Of a DNA stretch of 64,000 nt, positions 18,642-28,004 are shown one piece after another. This DNA comes from Aeromonas finlandensis (GTDB lineage Bacteria > Pseudomonadota > Gammaproteobacteria > Enterobacterales > Aeromonadaceae). Below the pieces are notes generated by a model. The model was not told where the DNA came from. It searched no databases and saw nothing but the letters and a program-made list of their open reading frames with translations. Within the stretch, counting starts at the first letter, position 1; the number at the start of each line of letters is the position of its first letter. The stretch is from positions 1 through 64,000 of the forward strand of contig NZ_JRGK01000011.1 in the NCBI RefSeq assembly GCF_000764645.1. Reading direction: 5' to 3'. The position numbers and the translations under genes were made by a program.

Positions 18642-19532
18642 ATGAAACCCATTTTTGGTAGAGGCCCTTCGCTTCAGTTACGGTTGTTTCTCGCCGTCAT
18701 CATCTCCATCGCTGCCATCGTCGCGGACTCCCGCTTCGGTGTGTTTACCCATGTCCGCGTCTACCTCAGTTCGTTAGTCAGTCCGCTGCAATACATGGCC
18801 AATGCCCCCGGCACCCTGCTCGACACCATGTCGACCCAGGTGCAGACCCGTGCCGATCTCATCGAGCAGACCAAGCAGCAGGAGCAGCAGTTGTTTACCC
18901 TGCGTGCCCGTTTGCTCAAGATGGATCATCTGGAGCACGAGAACCAGCGTCTGCGCGAGCTGCTCGGTTCGCCGGTGCACAAGGAGTCCCGCAAGATGGT
19001 GGCCGAGCTGCTGTCTGTCGATTCCGACCCCTTCAGCCATCAGGTGCTGATCAACAAGGGGGCGCTGGATGGCGTCTATAACGGCCAGGCGGTGATCAAC
19101 GATCAGGGTGTAATTGGTCAGGTGCTCCATGTGGGCTCCACCACCAGTCGCGTCCTGCTCATCACCGACACCAGCCACGGTATTCCGGTGCGGGTGCTGC
19201 GCAACGACTTGCGCGCCATCGCCTCCGGCAGTGGCGAGCTCGATACGCTGGAGCTGCGCAACCTGCCGCGCAATACCGATATTCAGGTGGGCGATCTGCT
19301 GGTGACCTCCGGTCTTGGCGGCCGCTTCCCGGAAGGTTATCCGGTGGCGACGGTGACCCGCTCCGAGTATGTGGAAGGCAAGCCTTTCGCCCAGGTCGAG
19401 GCCAAGCCGCTGGTCGAGCTTGATCGCTTGCGTTACCTGCTGTTGCTGTGGACCGACAAGAAGCCTGAAGTGCATGATGAGGATGGCGAAGCTGCCGCGC
19501 CGGCTGCGTCCGCCGCAGGAGCGACGCGCTGA
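18642..19532 (+). CDS. mreC: MreC, rod-shape-determining periplasmic protein
   Basis: Protein of 296 residues: a short cytoplasmic N-terminus (MKPIFGRGPSLQLRLFLAV), one transmembrane helix at about residues 13-32, a coiled coil at about 65-110, and the double beta-barrel MreC domain (about 120-270, including GVIGQV and LLVTSGLGGRFPEGYPV). MreC links MreB to the PBP2-RodA synthase. The C-terminal tail is Ala-rich and probably disordered. The stop overlaps the mreD start. Confidence 0.96.
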   Translation: MKPIFGRGPSLQLRLFLAVIISIAAIVADSRFGVFTHVRVYLSSLVSPLQYMANAPGTLLDTMSTQVQTRADLIEQTKQQEQQLFTLRARLLKMDHLEHENQRLRELLGSPVHKESRKMVAELLSVDSDPFSHQVLINKGALDGVYNGQAVINDQGVIGQVLHVGSTTSRVLLITDTSHGIPVRVLRNDLRAIASGSGELDTLELRNLPRNTDIQVGDLLVTSGLGGRFPEGYPVATVTRSEYVEGKPFAQVEAKPLVELDRLRYLLLLWTDKKPEVHDEDGEAAAPAASAAGATR

Positions 19533-20017
19533 TGTTACAACCCGCCAGTGGCAGGATCTGGATCTGGATTTCGATCCTGCTGGCCTTGAGCCTCTCGATC
19601 CTGCCCCTTCCTTTCGAATTTGACCCCTTCCGTCCGGACTGGCTGGCCATGGTGCTCATCTACTGGGCGCTGGCCTTGCCGCACCGGACCAACGTCGGCA
19701 CCGCCTGGGTGGCCGGCCTGCTGCTGGATGTGCTGCTCGGCAGCACCCTCGGCGTGCGGGCGATGGCGATGGCCATCACCACCTATCTGGCGGCCTTCCA
19801 GTTCCAGAAGATCCGCAACTTCTCCCTCTGGCAGCAGGCACTGATCATCGGTGGCCTCTCGCTGGTGGGCAAGATGACGGTATTCTGGGCCGAGCACCTG
19901 TTCAGCCAGGCCAGCCTCAACTTCTCCTATTTTTGGTCGACGTTGACGACGATGTTAATATGGCCCTGGGTGTTTCTGGTGCTGCGTAAAGTGCGGCGTC
20001 GCTTTAACATTAGGTAA
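19532..20017 (+). CDS. mreD: MreD, rod-shape-determining membrane protein
   Basis: Polytopic membrane protein of 161 residues with about five hydrophobic segments and the family pattern [21 protein letters not shown]. Its ATG overlaps the mreC TGA. MreD is the small integral partner of MreC in the elongasome. It ends two bases before maf, so expression with maf is likely. Confidence 0.95.
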   Translation: MLQPASGRIWIWISILLALSLSILPLPFEFDPFRPDWLAMVLIYWALALPHRTNVGTAWVAGLLLDVLLGSTLGVRAMAMAITTYLAAFQFQKIRNFSLWQQALIIGGLSLVGKMTVFWAEHLFSQASLNFSYFWSTLTTMLIWPWVFLVLRKVRRRFNIR

Positions 20018-20019
20018 AT

Positions 20020-20607
20020 ATGAATAAAAACAACGAATTGCAACTCTACCTCGCCTCTGGCTCTCCCCGTCGCCGTGAACTGCTGACCCAGCTTGGTTAC
20101 CGTTTCGAGGTGTTGAAGCTGGATGTGCCCGAGCAGCGCAACGAAGGTGAAAAGGCGCAGGATTATGTCTGCCGCCTCGCCCGTGACAAGGCCACGGCCG
20201 GTGTGGCTGCTGCGCCGACGGCGTTGCCGGTGCTGGGTGCCGACACCATAGTGGTGCTGGGTGAGCGGGTGCTGGAGAAACCGTCCGATCTGCTGGATGC
20301 CAAAGATATGCTGGAGTCTCTCTCCGGCAAGGTGCATCAGGTGATGACGGCGGTGGCGCTGGCCAGCAAGGATCGTTGTGACGTGCGTCTGGTCACCACC
20401 AATGTGGCGTTTCGCAAGCTGGACGAGGCCGAGATCGAGGCCTACTGGCAGACCGGTGAGCCCTGTGACAAGGCCGGGGCTTACGGCATTCAGGGTATTG
20501 CAGGCAAGTTCGTCAGCCGCATCGAGGGGAGCTACAGCGCCGTGGTCGGTCTGCCCCTGCTGGAAACTGACCTGTTGATCAAGCATCATCTGGAACAGCT
20601 CAAGTAA
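20020..20607 (+). CDS. maf: Maf-family nucleoside triphosphate pyrophosphatase (YhdE type)
   Basis: Protein of 195 residues with the Maf hallmarks: [12 protein letters not shown] near residue 12, GADTIVVLG near 74 with the catalytic Asp, EKPSD near 85, and GAYGIQG near 157. Family members hydrolyse non-canonical or pyrimidine NTPs; the YhdE subgroup found beside mreBCD and rng acts on dTTP and UTP. The substrate assignment follows genomic position. It acts in the cytoplasm and is not essential in relatives. Confidence 0.93.
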   Translation: MNKNNELQLYLASGSPRRRELLTQLGYRFEVLKLDVPEQRNEGEKAQDYVCRLARDKATAGVAAAPTALPVLGADTIVVLGERVLEKPSDLLDAKDMLESLSGKVHQVMTAVALASKDRCDVRLVTTNVAFRKLDEAEIEAYWQTGEPCDKAGAYGIQGIAGKFVSRIEGSYSAVVGLPLLETDLLIKHHLEQLK

Positions 20608-20702
20608 TTTCCCGTCAGCTGTGCTCTGCTGCGTTTTTCCCTTGCGCGCGTTGTACCGGATTGGCTTTATAGAATTCAAAACTGGAACAGGCAAGGTTAC
20701 TT

Positions 20703-22172
20703 ATGTCGGTAGAACTGCTGGTTAACGTTACCCCCTCCGAAACCCGGGTTGCTCTGGTCGAAAACGGTCTGCTGCAGGAAGTGCATGTAGAGCGTCAGGC
20801 CAAGCGCGGCATCGTGGGCAATATCTACAAAGGCAAGATCAGCCGGGTGCTGCCCGGCATGCAGGCAGCCTTCGTCGATATCGGCATGGACAAGGCAGCC
20901 TTTTTGCACGCCTCCGATATCGTCCCCCACACCGAGTGTGTTGCGGTGAAGGAGAAGGAGCAGTTCCAGGTCGGCAACATCGCCGAACTGGTGCGCCAGG
21001 GGCAGGACATCATGGTGCAGGTGGTGAAAGATCCGCTGGGTACCAAGGGTGCCCGTCTCACTACCGATATCACCTTGCCCTCCCGCTATCTGGTCTTTAT
21101 GCCGGGCAGCGCCCACGTCGGCGTCTCCCAGCGTATCGAGTCGGAAGCCGAGCGCGAGCGCCTCAAGCGCACCGTGGCCGGTTATGTGGATGATCTGGGT
21201 GGCTACATCATCCGCACCGCCGCCGAAGGGGTCGGGGAGCAGGAGCTGGAGCAGGATGCCGCCTTCCTCAAGCGCTTGTGGCGCAAGATCCTCGAGCGCA
21301 AGCAGAAGTACCCCCCCTGCAAGATCCTCTATGAGGATCCCAGTCTGGCCTTTCGGGTGGTGCGCGACTTTGTCGGCGCCGAGCTCGACAAGATCCGCGT
21401 TGACTCCCGCCAGAGCTTCGATCAGCTCAAGCGCTTCACCGAAGAGTACGTGCCGGAGCTGGCCAGCAAGCTGGAGTACTACCCCGGCGAGTCGCCCATC
21501 TTCGATCTCTACGACGTGGAGAACGAGATCCAGCGCGCGCTGGAGCGCAAGGTAGAGCTGAAATCTGGCGGCTACCTCATCATCGACCAGACCGAAGCCA
21601 TGACCACGGTGGATATCAACACCGGCGCCTTTGTCGGCCATCGCAATCTGGAAGAGACCATCTTCAATACCAACGTCGAGGCGACGGCGGCCATCGCCCG
21701 TCACCTGCGCCTGCGCAACCTTGGCGGCATCATCATCATCGACTTCATCGACATGCAGTCGGAAGATCACCGCCGTCGGGTGCTGCACAGTCTGGAGCAG
21801 GCGCTCTCAAAGGATCGCGCCAAGACCAACGTCAACGGTTTCTCCCAGCTTGGACTGGTGGAGATGACCCGCAAGCGTACCCGCGAGAGCCTGGAGCATG
21901 TGCTCTGCTCCGAGTGCCCCGAGTGCAAGGGGCGCGGTCGGGTCAAGACGGTGGAGTCGGTCTGCTTCGAGATCCTGCGGGAGATCATCCGGGTCAATCG
22001 CGCCTACGATGCGGATCAGTTCACCGTCTACGCGGCCCCGGCCGTGGCCGACTACCTCCATGGCGAGGAGTCCCACAGTCTGGCGGAGCTGGAGGTGTTT
22101 ATCGGCAAGCAGGTGCGGGTAGTGAGCGAACCCCTCTGTGGTCAGGAGCAGTTCGACGTGGTGATGATGTAA
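20703..22172 (+). CDS. rng: Ribonuclease G
   Basis: Protein of 489 residues, the standard RNase G length, lacking the long C-terminal scaffold of RNase E. An S1 RNA-binding domain (about residues 35-125, GNIYKGKISRVLPGMQAAFVD) is followed by an RNase H-like and catalytic region (VDINTGAFVG; DFIDM near 350 with metal-binding Asp) and a zinc-link (CPECKGRG, near 405). It processes the 5' end of 16S rRNA and degrades some mRNAs. It is directly abutted by yhdP. Confidence 0.97.
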   Translation: MSVELLVNVTPSETRVALVENGLLQEVHVERQAKRGIVGNIYKGKISRVLPGMQAAFVDIGMDKAAFLHASDIVPHTECVAVKEKEQFQVGNIAELVRQGQDIMVQVVKDPLGTKGARLTTDITLPSRYLVFMPGSAHVGVSQRIESEAERERLKRTVAGYVDDLGGYIIRTAAEGVGEQELEQDAAFLKRLWRKILERKQKYPPCKILYEDPSLAFRVVRDFVGAELDKIRVDSRQSFDQLKRFTEEYVPELASKLEYYPGESPIFDLYDVENEIQRALERKVELKSGGYLIIDQTEAMTTVDINTGAFVGHRNLEETIFNTNVEATAAIARHLRLRNLGGIIIIDFIDMQSEDHRRRVLHSLEQALSKDRAKTNVNGFSQLGLVEMTRKRTRESLEHVLCSECPECKGRGRVKTVESVCFEILREIIRVNRAYDADQFTVYAAPAVADYLHGEESHSLAELEVFIGKQVRVVSEPLCGQEQFDVVMM

Positions 22173-25100
22173 TTGGTCTACCGCTGGCTGAGTCGGGGCT
22201 GGTTGGCCCTGGGGGTTCTGTTCGTACTGATGGCCATGCTGGTCACTCTGGTGCGGGTAGGGGGCCCTTTGCTGAATCAATACCGGGAGAGCCTGCTCAA
22301 CACTCTGCTGGGTGATTCACAACTCAAGGTCAGCGTGGAGCAAGTGGGGCTGGACTGGACACAGTCCGGGCCCGCCCTCGAACTGCAGCAACTCGCCATC
22401 GCCCCGGATTCGGGGCGTTTTACCGTACAGCTCGGCAAAGCCTGGGTGCATCTCGACTTCTGGCGCACCATCAACGAGCTCAAGCCGGTGTTTGGCGAGT
22501 TGATCCTCAGCGACGGCGACATCACCCTCGATTTCAGCCAGCCCGCCAACAGCCGCGAGCCGGAAGGGGATCCCCAGCAAGGGGCCCTGCTGCGTTTTCT
22601 GCTGACCCAGCTCTCCACCTTCGATGTGCACAACACCCGCCTCAGCGTCACCACCTCCCTCGGTGATCTGCGCGCCCTCGACATCGCCCAGCTGCGCTGG
22701 CAGAACCGTGGCAAGCGCCATCAGGGGGTCGGCAAGGCTTACCTCATCAACGGAGTGGGCGAGAGCACCATCGATCTGATTCTGGATGTGGACGCCCCGA
22801 CCGCCCGGCTCGATCGCCTCAAGGGGCAGCTCTATCTGGGGGCCCGCCAGCTCGATATCACCCCGACACTGGCCAAGATCCATGCTGGCGACCCCAAGGT
22901 CGCCGGTCAGCTCGACTTTCAGCTCTGGAGCGAGTTCGACAGTGGCAAGCTGGGCAATACCCTGCTGGCTTTTGGCAATAACTACCTGATCTGGAAAGAT
23001 CCCAAGCAGCAGGCGCTCCACCGCCTCGGGCTCGACGGTGGCAAGATCCAGCTGCGCCGCGATGGCCAGAACTGGCAGCTGGCCAGCCACGATGTGATCT
23101 TCAAACTGGATGACAAACCCTGGCTGCATAGCCGGTTGCAGTTGGAGCGGATCGGCGAGCGGGTGCAGGGCTATGTGCCGCAGATCGATCTCGACCAGCT
23201 CGCCCAGCTGAGCCAGCTGGTCTCCGCGATTTATCCTGCTCAGAGCGAACTGCTCAAGCAGACCAAGCCCAAGGGCAAGCTGACCAATTTGACCTTGCAG
23301 GCCGATGCCGGTTGGCAGGATGTCTCCCTCAGTGGCCAGATCGCCAACGTGGGCCTCAACGCCTGGCACGACGTACCCGGGATGAAGGATCTCAACGGCG
23401 AGTTCTGGCTCACCCCCAAGGGGGGCAGCGCCAGATTGGCGCTGGCGAACGACAAGGTAGACCCCGCCCGTCACTTCAAAATGCCGATCCCGGTCGACAG
23501 CTTCGCGGCCCGCCTCGACTGGTGGCGTGAGGCGCAAGGCTGGGTGATCTACGGGCAGGATATCGCGCTGGATAACCCGGATCTGACTCTGGCCAGCCGC
23601 TTTCGCCTCGAGCTGTTCGAGCACCCCTTCCTGGCCCTGACCGGCCATATCGATGTGAAGAACGCGGGCCATGCCGATCGCTACTTCCCGTTGCAGGCGA
23701 TGGACAAGGCGCTGGTGGATTACCTGAGTGGCGCCATCAAGGGGGGCAAGGCCAAGGGTGCCGACCTGCTCTGGTATGGCGAGTTCAGGGATTTCCCCTA
23801 TGACAACGGCAAGGGCATCTTCCAGGTGGCGGTGCCCCTTGAGCAGGCCACCTACGAGTTCTTCCCCGGTTGGCAACCGCTCACAGACCTGCAGATAGAC
23901 CTGTTGTTCCAGAATGCCGGTCTCGATATGCGCAGCCGCTCCACCATGCTGGGCAAGGCGAGATCCGACTCGGTGCATGCCTGGATCCCGGATCTCTCCC
24001 CCGGCGCCCACCTCTATATTGATGCCAATGTGCAGGGCGAGGGCAAGGCCATCAGCGACTACCTGCAGGACTCCCCGCTCGGCAGTTCGGTGGGACAGGC
24101 GCTACGGGAGATCGAGATCCGCGGCCCGATGGCCGGTTCGGTCAAGCTCGATATTCCTCTCGATGGCGAGAGCGAAGTGAAGGCGAGCGGCGATGCCATC
24201 TTCAGCAACAACAAGGTGCGGGTCACCAGTCTGGATCTGCCGCTGGAGAAGGTGCAGGGCCGCCTCGAATATGACAACGAGCAGACCCGCTTCAGTAACC
24301 TCAAGGCGAGCCTGTGGAACCAGCCGCTGACTCTCGACTATCAGGGGCGCCAGCATCCGGATCGCTATCAGGTCGACCTCGATTTCAAGGGGCAGTGGGA
24401 TAGCCGACGCCAACCGGCGGCCATCTCTTCATACGGCATTCTCAACGGCCGCAGCAACTGGGGCGGCAAGCTGGGGCTGACCCTGCCCGAGAGCAAGCCG
24501 TTCAGCTTCCAGCTGGCGCTTGACTCCAACCTGCAGGGGATGGGGCTGGATCTGCCGCTGCCGCTGGCCAAGAGCAGTGCCAGTCGTCTGCCGCTCAAGG
24601 TGATCGCCCGTGGCCGGGATGGCAGCGCCGACATTCGCGCCGTGCTGGGTGCCGATGTGGATATGCAGACCCGACTGGTCTACGGCGAAGGGGTGCCCTA
24701 TCTGAGCCGGGTGCGGGTCGATGTGGGTCAACCGGGGGCTCGGGTGCTGCGCGATGCCCCCATGCTGCTTGCCATCAACCAGCAGGAGGCCGACGTGGGC
24801 GGCTGGCTGGCGCGGCTCAAGCAGTGGCTGCCAGCGCAGAACCAGACCGGCAATGCGGTGGTCGGCCCCTCCTTCCTGCCGCAGGAGTGGTGGGTGGATG
24901 GTCAGCTGGCCCGCGCCTATATCGGCAGTGCCACCCTCAAGGCGGCGCGCTTCACCGTGGGGCCGACCAATCAGGCGACTGAGGTGATGATCGACAGCCC
25001 CGACGTGATGGGGGTGATCCGTCTGCCCGCAGTGGCCAATCGCCCGGTAGATGCCAAGTTTGCCCGCATCTACTGGTCCGGCAAGAGTTCGGATCTCAGC

Positions 25101-26063
25101 CCGGATCCCGATGCGAAGCAGGATAACGCCATCATGGCTTCCATTCCCTGGCTGCAGGTGAGCTGTGTCGATTGCCGCTTTGGCGCATTGCCGCTCGGTG
25201 AAGTGAAAGGGGAGTTGGTGCCCGGCGCCAACAAGGTGACCCTCAAGGGGCTGGATGTGCGGCTGGCAGGCAGTCAGCTTACCGGCAGCGTCGACTGGCT
25301 GGCTGATGGCAACCGGATGCAGACCCGCGCCCGTGGCAAGCTGACCAGCAACAACAGCGAGCTGCTGCTCAAGCGGCTCGGCTACACCTCGCCCATCGGC
25401 GATGCTCCCGGCTCGCTTGCCTTTGATCTGAACTGGCAGGATGTGCCCTATCGTCCGAGCCTGCCGACCCTGGGGGGAAGTGCCAACTATCAGCTGGAGG
25501 GCGGCACCCTGCGGGAGGTCAACGACAAGGGGGCACGGCTGCTCTCCCTGCTCAGTCTCGACTCCCTGCTGCGCAAACTGCGCCTCGATTTTCGCGATGT
25601 GTTCGACAAGGGCTTCTACTTCGAATCCATGTCCGCCTCTGCCACCATCAAGCAGGGGCAGGTCAGCAACGATGACTTCTACATGAAGGGGGCGGCAGGC
25701 AATCTGCGCGGCGAGGGGATCGCCGATCTGGTGCGCTGGCAGCTCGACTACGAGTTGAGCTTCTCCCCCAATCTGGGTGGCACTCTGCCGGTGGTGGCCG
25801 CCTTCTCCATCACGCCGGTTACGGGTCTCTATGTGCTGGCCCTCTCCAAACTGCTGGAGCCGGTGGTGGATGTGGTGACCCGCATCGATTTTCGGATCTC
25901 GGGCCCGCTCGACGCACCCAAGCTGATCGAGGCGGGGCGGGATCGCGCTCGCATCAAGCTCAACCAGCAGCAGAAAGAGGCGGTCGATGCGGCGGCGCCC
26001 ACGCTGCCAGCGGCCACCCCTTTCCTGCTGAATCCACAATCGGGTAGCCCGCGCCAGCCCTGA
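22173..26063 (+). CDS. yhdP: YhdP, AsmA-family inter-membrane lipid transport protein
   Basis: Protein of 1296 residues starting at a TTG directly after the rng stop. One N-terminal transmembrane helix (about residues 8-30) precedes a very long beta-taco periplasmic body and an AsmA-like C-terminal domain (DUF3971 and AsmA_2 types). YhdP bridges inner and outer membranes in Escherichia coli and works with TamB and YdbH in phospholipid transport. The length matches E. coli YhdP (about 1266). The TTG start and absence of a gap suggest translation coupled to rng. Confidence 0.94.
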   Translation: MVYRWLSRGWLALGVLFVLMAMLVTLVRVGGPLLNQYRESLLNTLLGDSQLKVSVEQVGLDWTQSGPALELQQLAIAPDSGRFTVQLGKAWVHLDFWRTINELKPVFGELILSDGDITLDFSQPANSREPEGDPQQGALLRFLLTQLSTFDVHNTRLSVTTSLGDLRALDIAQLRWQNRGKRHQGVGKAYLINGVGESTIDLILDVDAPTARLDRLKGQLYLGARQLDITPTLAKIHAGDPKVAGQLDFQLWSEFDSGKLGNTLLAFGNNYLIWKDPKQQALHRLGLDGGKIQLRRDGQNWQLASHDVIFKLDDKPWLHSRLQLERIGERVQGYVPQIDLDQLAQLSQLVSAIYPAQSELLKQTKPKGKLTNLTLQADAGWQDVSLSGQIANVGLNAWHDVPGMKDLNGEFWLTPKGGSARLALANDKVDPARHFKMPIPVDSFAARLDWWREAQGWVIYGQDIALDNPDLTLASRFRLELFEHPFLALTGHIDVKNAGHADRYFPLQAMDKALVDYLSGAIKGGKAKGADLLWYGEFRDFPYDNGKGIFQVAVPLEQATYEFFPGWQPLTDLQIDLLFQNAGLDMRSRSTMLGKARSDSVHAWIPDLSPGAHLYIDANVQGEGKAISDYLQDSPLGSSVGQALREIEIRGPMAGSVKLDIPLDGESEVKASGDAIFSNNKVRVTSLDLPLEKVQGRLEYDNEQTRFSNLKASLWNQPLTLDYQGRQHPDRYQVDLDFKGQWDSRRQPAAISSYGILNGRSNWGGKLGLTLPESKPFSFQLALDSNLQGMGLDLPLPLAKSSASRLPLKVIARGRDGSADIRAVLGADVDMQTRLVYGEGVPYLSRVRVDVGQPGARVLRDAPMLLAINQQEADVGGWLARLKQWLPAQNQTGNAVVGPSFLPQEWWVDGQLARAYIGSATLKAARFTVGPTNQATEVMIDSPDVMGVIRLPAVANRPVDAKFARIYWSGKSSDLSPDPDAKQDNAIMASIPWLQVSCVDCRFGALPLGEVKGELVPGANKVTLKGLDVRLAGSQLTGSVDWLADGNRMQTRARGKLTSNNSELLLKRLGYTSPIGDAPGSLAFDLNWQDVPYRPSLPTLGGSANYQLEGGTLREVNDKGARLLSLLSLDSLLRKLRLDFRDVFDKGFYFESMSASATIKQGQVSNDDFYMKGAAGNLRGEGIADLVRWQLDYELSFSPNLGGTLPVVAAFSITPVTGLYVLALSKLLEPVVDVVTRIDFRISGPLDAPKLIEAGRDRARIKLNQQQKEAVDAAAPTLPAATPFLLNPQSGSPRQP

Positions 26064-26113
26064 TACTGGCGTCTGCCCATTGCCTCGACCTGCTCACGCT
26101 CAAGGAGAGAGCC

Positions 26114-26446
26114 ATGATCCGACATATTCTGCTGATCACCTTCAAGCCCGATGCACTCCCCGCTGACATTGCCGCCGTCAGGGCCGCCTTCCTCGCCATA
26201 CCGGCCAAGGTCAGCGGCGTGACCGCCGTGGAGTGGGGCCAGGATGACAGCCCGGAGGGGCGGGCCGAGGGGTTTACTCATAGCGTGCTGATGACCTTCG
26301 CCGACGAAGCGGCCCGCCAGCGCTATCTGCCCCATCCGGATCACGATGCCCTCAAGGCCATCTTCCGCCCGGTGCTGGCGCGCATCATAGTGCTGGATTA
26401 CACCCTGCAGGCGGGGGATCGGGTTGTGGCTGAGGGGGTGTTATGA
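26114..26446 (+). CDS. Dabb (stress-responsive A/B barrel) domain protein
   Basis: Protein of 110 residues. The start MIRHILLITFKPDA and the internal WGQDDSPEGRAEGFTHSVLMTFAD pattern match the Dabb ferredoxin-like fold (PF07876), which forms dimeric barrels. Members have diverse or unknown functions. An AAGGAGAG ribosome site precedes the ATG. It overlaps the next gene by four bases (ATGA), so the two are probably co-translated. No catalytic role can be assigned. Confidence 0.8.
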   Translation: MIRHILLITFKPDALPADIAAVRAAFLAIPAKVSGVTAVEWGQDDSPEGRAEGFTHSVLMTFADEAARQRYLPHPDHDALKAIFRPVLARIIVLDYTLQAGDRVVAEGVL

Positions 26447-27030
26447 TGGTTGATAAGCACTGGTCAGCTATCCCGCCACTGCAACGTGCACTGCTGGACT
26501 CGGTTATTGAACATGGCGCAGCCCATCCCGCCATCGAGGCCGGTGTGGTCGTCGGGTCGCTCGCCAAGGGTAAGGCAGACCGGGTCTCTGATGTTGATCT
26601 CTTGCTGCTGGCCGAGCCGGGCTTTCATAAGCAGGGAGGCGAACTGGTGCACACCATTGTGGGGGATCGGCCCATCTTTCACTGCTGGCAAGGTAGTCAT
26701 GACGATACTGCCTCTTACTGGCGGTTCATCTTCCTCGACATGTCCAGCATCGAGATCCACATCCTGGATCGAGGGGTTGAGTACCCTCTTGCCAAACCTT
26801 ACCTGCCACTATTCGACAAAACCGCCTCCCTTCATGCGCTGGAAGTAGCTGGCCCGGCGCCCAGCCATTGGGACTTTCCCGCCTATATGGCCGAAGGGGA
26901 TGGGCTGGTGTGGGAGCTGTTCGATTGCCTCAAATGGGCGGAGCGGGGCCAGCGTGGATTGGTCAGACATCATCTGCGCAAATTGTTGGCCGAGATGGAT
27001 AAAGACCCGAATATTGTGGATCGCGATTAA
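26443..27030 (+). CDS. Nucleotidyltransferase-fold protein
   Basis: Protein of 195 residues. The DNA polymerase beta-like nucleotidyltransferase motif is visible as GSLAKGKADRVSDVDLLLL (about residues 35-53), with the GS and two Asp that bind metal. The rest resembles small aminoglycoside-type or MNT-like nucleotidyltransferases, without a recognised antibiotic-resistance signature. The preceding gene overlaps it, and no HEPN partner is seen nearby, so an MNT-HEPN toxin-antitoxin pair is not supported. Substrate unknown. Confidence 0.72.
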   Translation: MMVDKHWSAIPPLQRALLDSVIEHGAAHPAIEAGVVVGSLAKGKADRVSDVDLLLLAEPGFHKQGGELVHTIVGDRPIFHCWQGSHDDTASYWRFIFLDMSSIEIHILDRGVEYPLAKPYLPLFDKTASLHALEVAGPAPSHWDFPAYMAEGDGLVWELFDCLKWAERGQRGLVRHHLRKLLAEMDKDPNIVDRD

Positions 27031-27049
27031 CGCGGACAAGGAGAGAGTC

Positions 27050-27871
27050 ATGTGGTTAGCCGCAATACAGCTGGTATCTGGCCGTCACTGGCGCGATAAC
27101 CGGGAGCAGATTGCCGCCGAACTGGCGGCCTTGCCCAAAGAGCGGCCACTGCTGGTGCTGCTGCCGGAGAACTTTGCCCTGTTTGGCGAGCGGCAGGGCT
27201 ATCTGGATGGCGCCGAGGCGATTGGCCCCGATCTGAGCGGAGCTGCGCCGATCCAGCAGCAGTTGGCCGAGTGGGCCCGCGACTTTGGCATCTGGCTGGT
27301 GGCCGGGGCTATGCCGACTACCATCGCCGGTTCCGATCATATCCATACCAGCTCGCTGGTGTTTGATCCAAGCGGTGAGCTCAAGGGCCACTACCACAAG
27401 ATCCACCTGTTCGATGTGGATGTGGCGGACAATCACGGTCGCTATCGGGAGTCGGAGACCTTCAGTGCGGGGGAGGCTCCCGTGCTGGTGGACTCCCCCT
27501 TTGGTCCCCTTGGCCTCTCGATCTGTTATGATTTGCGCTTTCCCGAGCTCTACCGCCAGCTGGCCGGTGCCGGTGCCCGCGTACTGCTGGTGCCAGCCGC
27601 TTTTACCGCCGTGACCGGCGAGGCGCACTGGGAGCCGTTGCTACGGGCCCGCGCCATCGAAAACCAGTGCTACGTGGTGGCAGCCAATCAGGGCGGCACC
27701 CACGAGACGGGGCGCCAGACCTGGGGCCACAGCATGGTGATCGACCCCTGGGGTCGGGTGCTGGCCTGTAAAGAGTCCGGGCGCGGCACCGTGCTGGCGA
27801 AGATGGAGCCTGGATTTATCGACGAATTGAAACGCACCATGCCAGTGCTGCAACACGCCCGTTTGCTCTGA
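27050..27871 (+). CDS. Nitrilase-superfamily amidase, Nit1-like (deaminated glutathione amidase type)
   Basis: Protein of 273 residues starting at the ATG at 27050, with AAGGAGAG about five bases upstream. The Glu-Lys-Cys triad is visible: LPENFALFG (Glu near residue 43), HYHKIHLFD (Lys near 116) and ICYDLRFPELYR (Cys near 158). The Nit1/YbeM subgroup hydrolyses deaminated glutathione, a metabolite-repair reaction. The gene often sits between yhdP and tldD in gammaproteobacteria, as here. Its 3' end is partly duplicated just downstream. Confidence 0.88.
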   Translation: MWLAAIQLVSGRHWRDNREQIAAELAALPKERPLLVLLPENFALFGERQGYLDGAEAIGPDLSGAAPIQQQLAEWARDFGIWLVAGAMPTTIAGSDHIHTSSLVFDPSGELKGHYHKIHLFDVDVADNHGRYRESETFSAGEAPVLVDSPFGPLGLSICYDLRFPELYRQLAGAGARVLLVPAAFTAVTGEAHWEPLLRARAIENQCYVVAANQGGTHETGRQTWGHSMVIDPWGRVLACKESGRGTVLAKMEPGFIDELKRTMPVLQHARLL

Positions 27872-27942
27872 TGGTGTGGTGAAAAATTGAAACGCAGCCG
27901 TTTGCCCGTGCTGGAGCATGCCCGTTTGTTGTGATGGTGTGG
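27825..27942 (+). repeat. Imperfect tandem duplication of the amidase gene 3' end
   Basis: The segment from 27825 (AATTGAAACGCA) to 27880 (GATGGTGTGG), which encodes the last residues and stop of the amidase, recurs at 27885-27942 with a few substitutions and a small insertion. The second copy would encode LKRSRLPVLEHARLL and a stop, against LKRTMPVLQHARLL in the gene. It is non-coding now because the first copy ends translation. Confidence 0.85.
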
Positions 27943-27945
27943 CTT

Positions 27946-27968
27946 GTTGCCGACCCGTCGGCAAGACG
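27946..27968 (+). terminator. Weak terminator-like hairpin before tldD
   Basis: TTGCCGAC pairs with GTCGGCAA across two bases, followed by GACGATTT. The stem is good but the T-run is poor, so termination may be partial or the hairpin may act only as an RNA structure. Confidence 0.35.
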
Positions 27969-28004
27969 ATTTAAAACATCTCGTTACGAGAGTGGAGAAG
28001 AAGA

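Noticed and set aside
22317-24011. Long minus-strand frames inside yhdP
   Set aside because: They follow from codon bias in yhdP and show no protein-family features.
26443-27030. MNT/HEPN toxin-antitoxin system
   Set aside because: A nucleotidyltransferase motif is present, but the neighbour is a Dabb protein, not a HEPN domain with RxxxxH.
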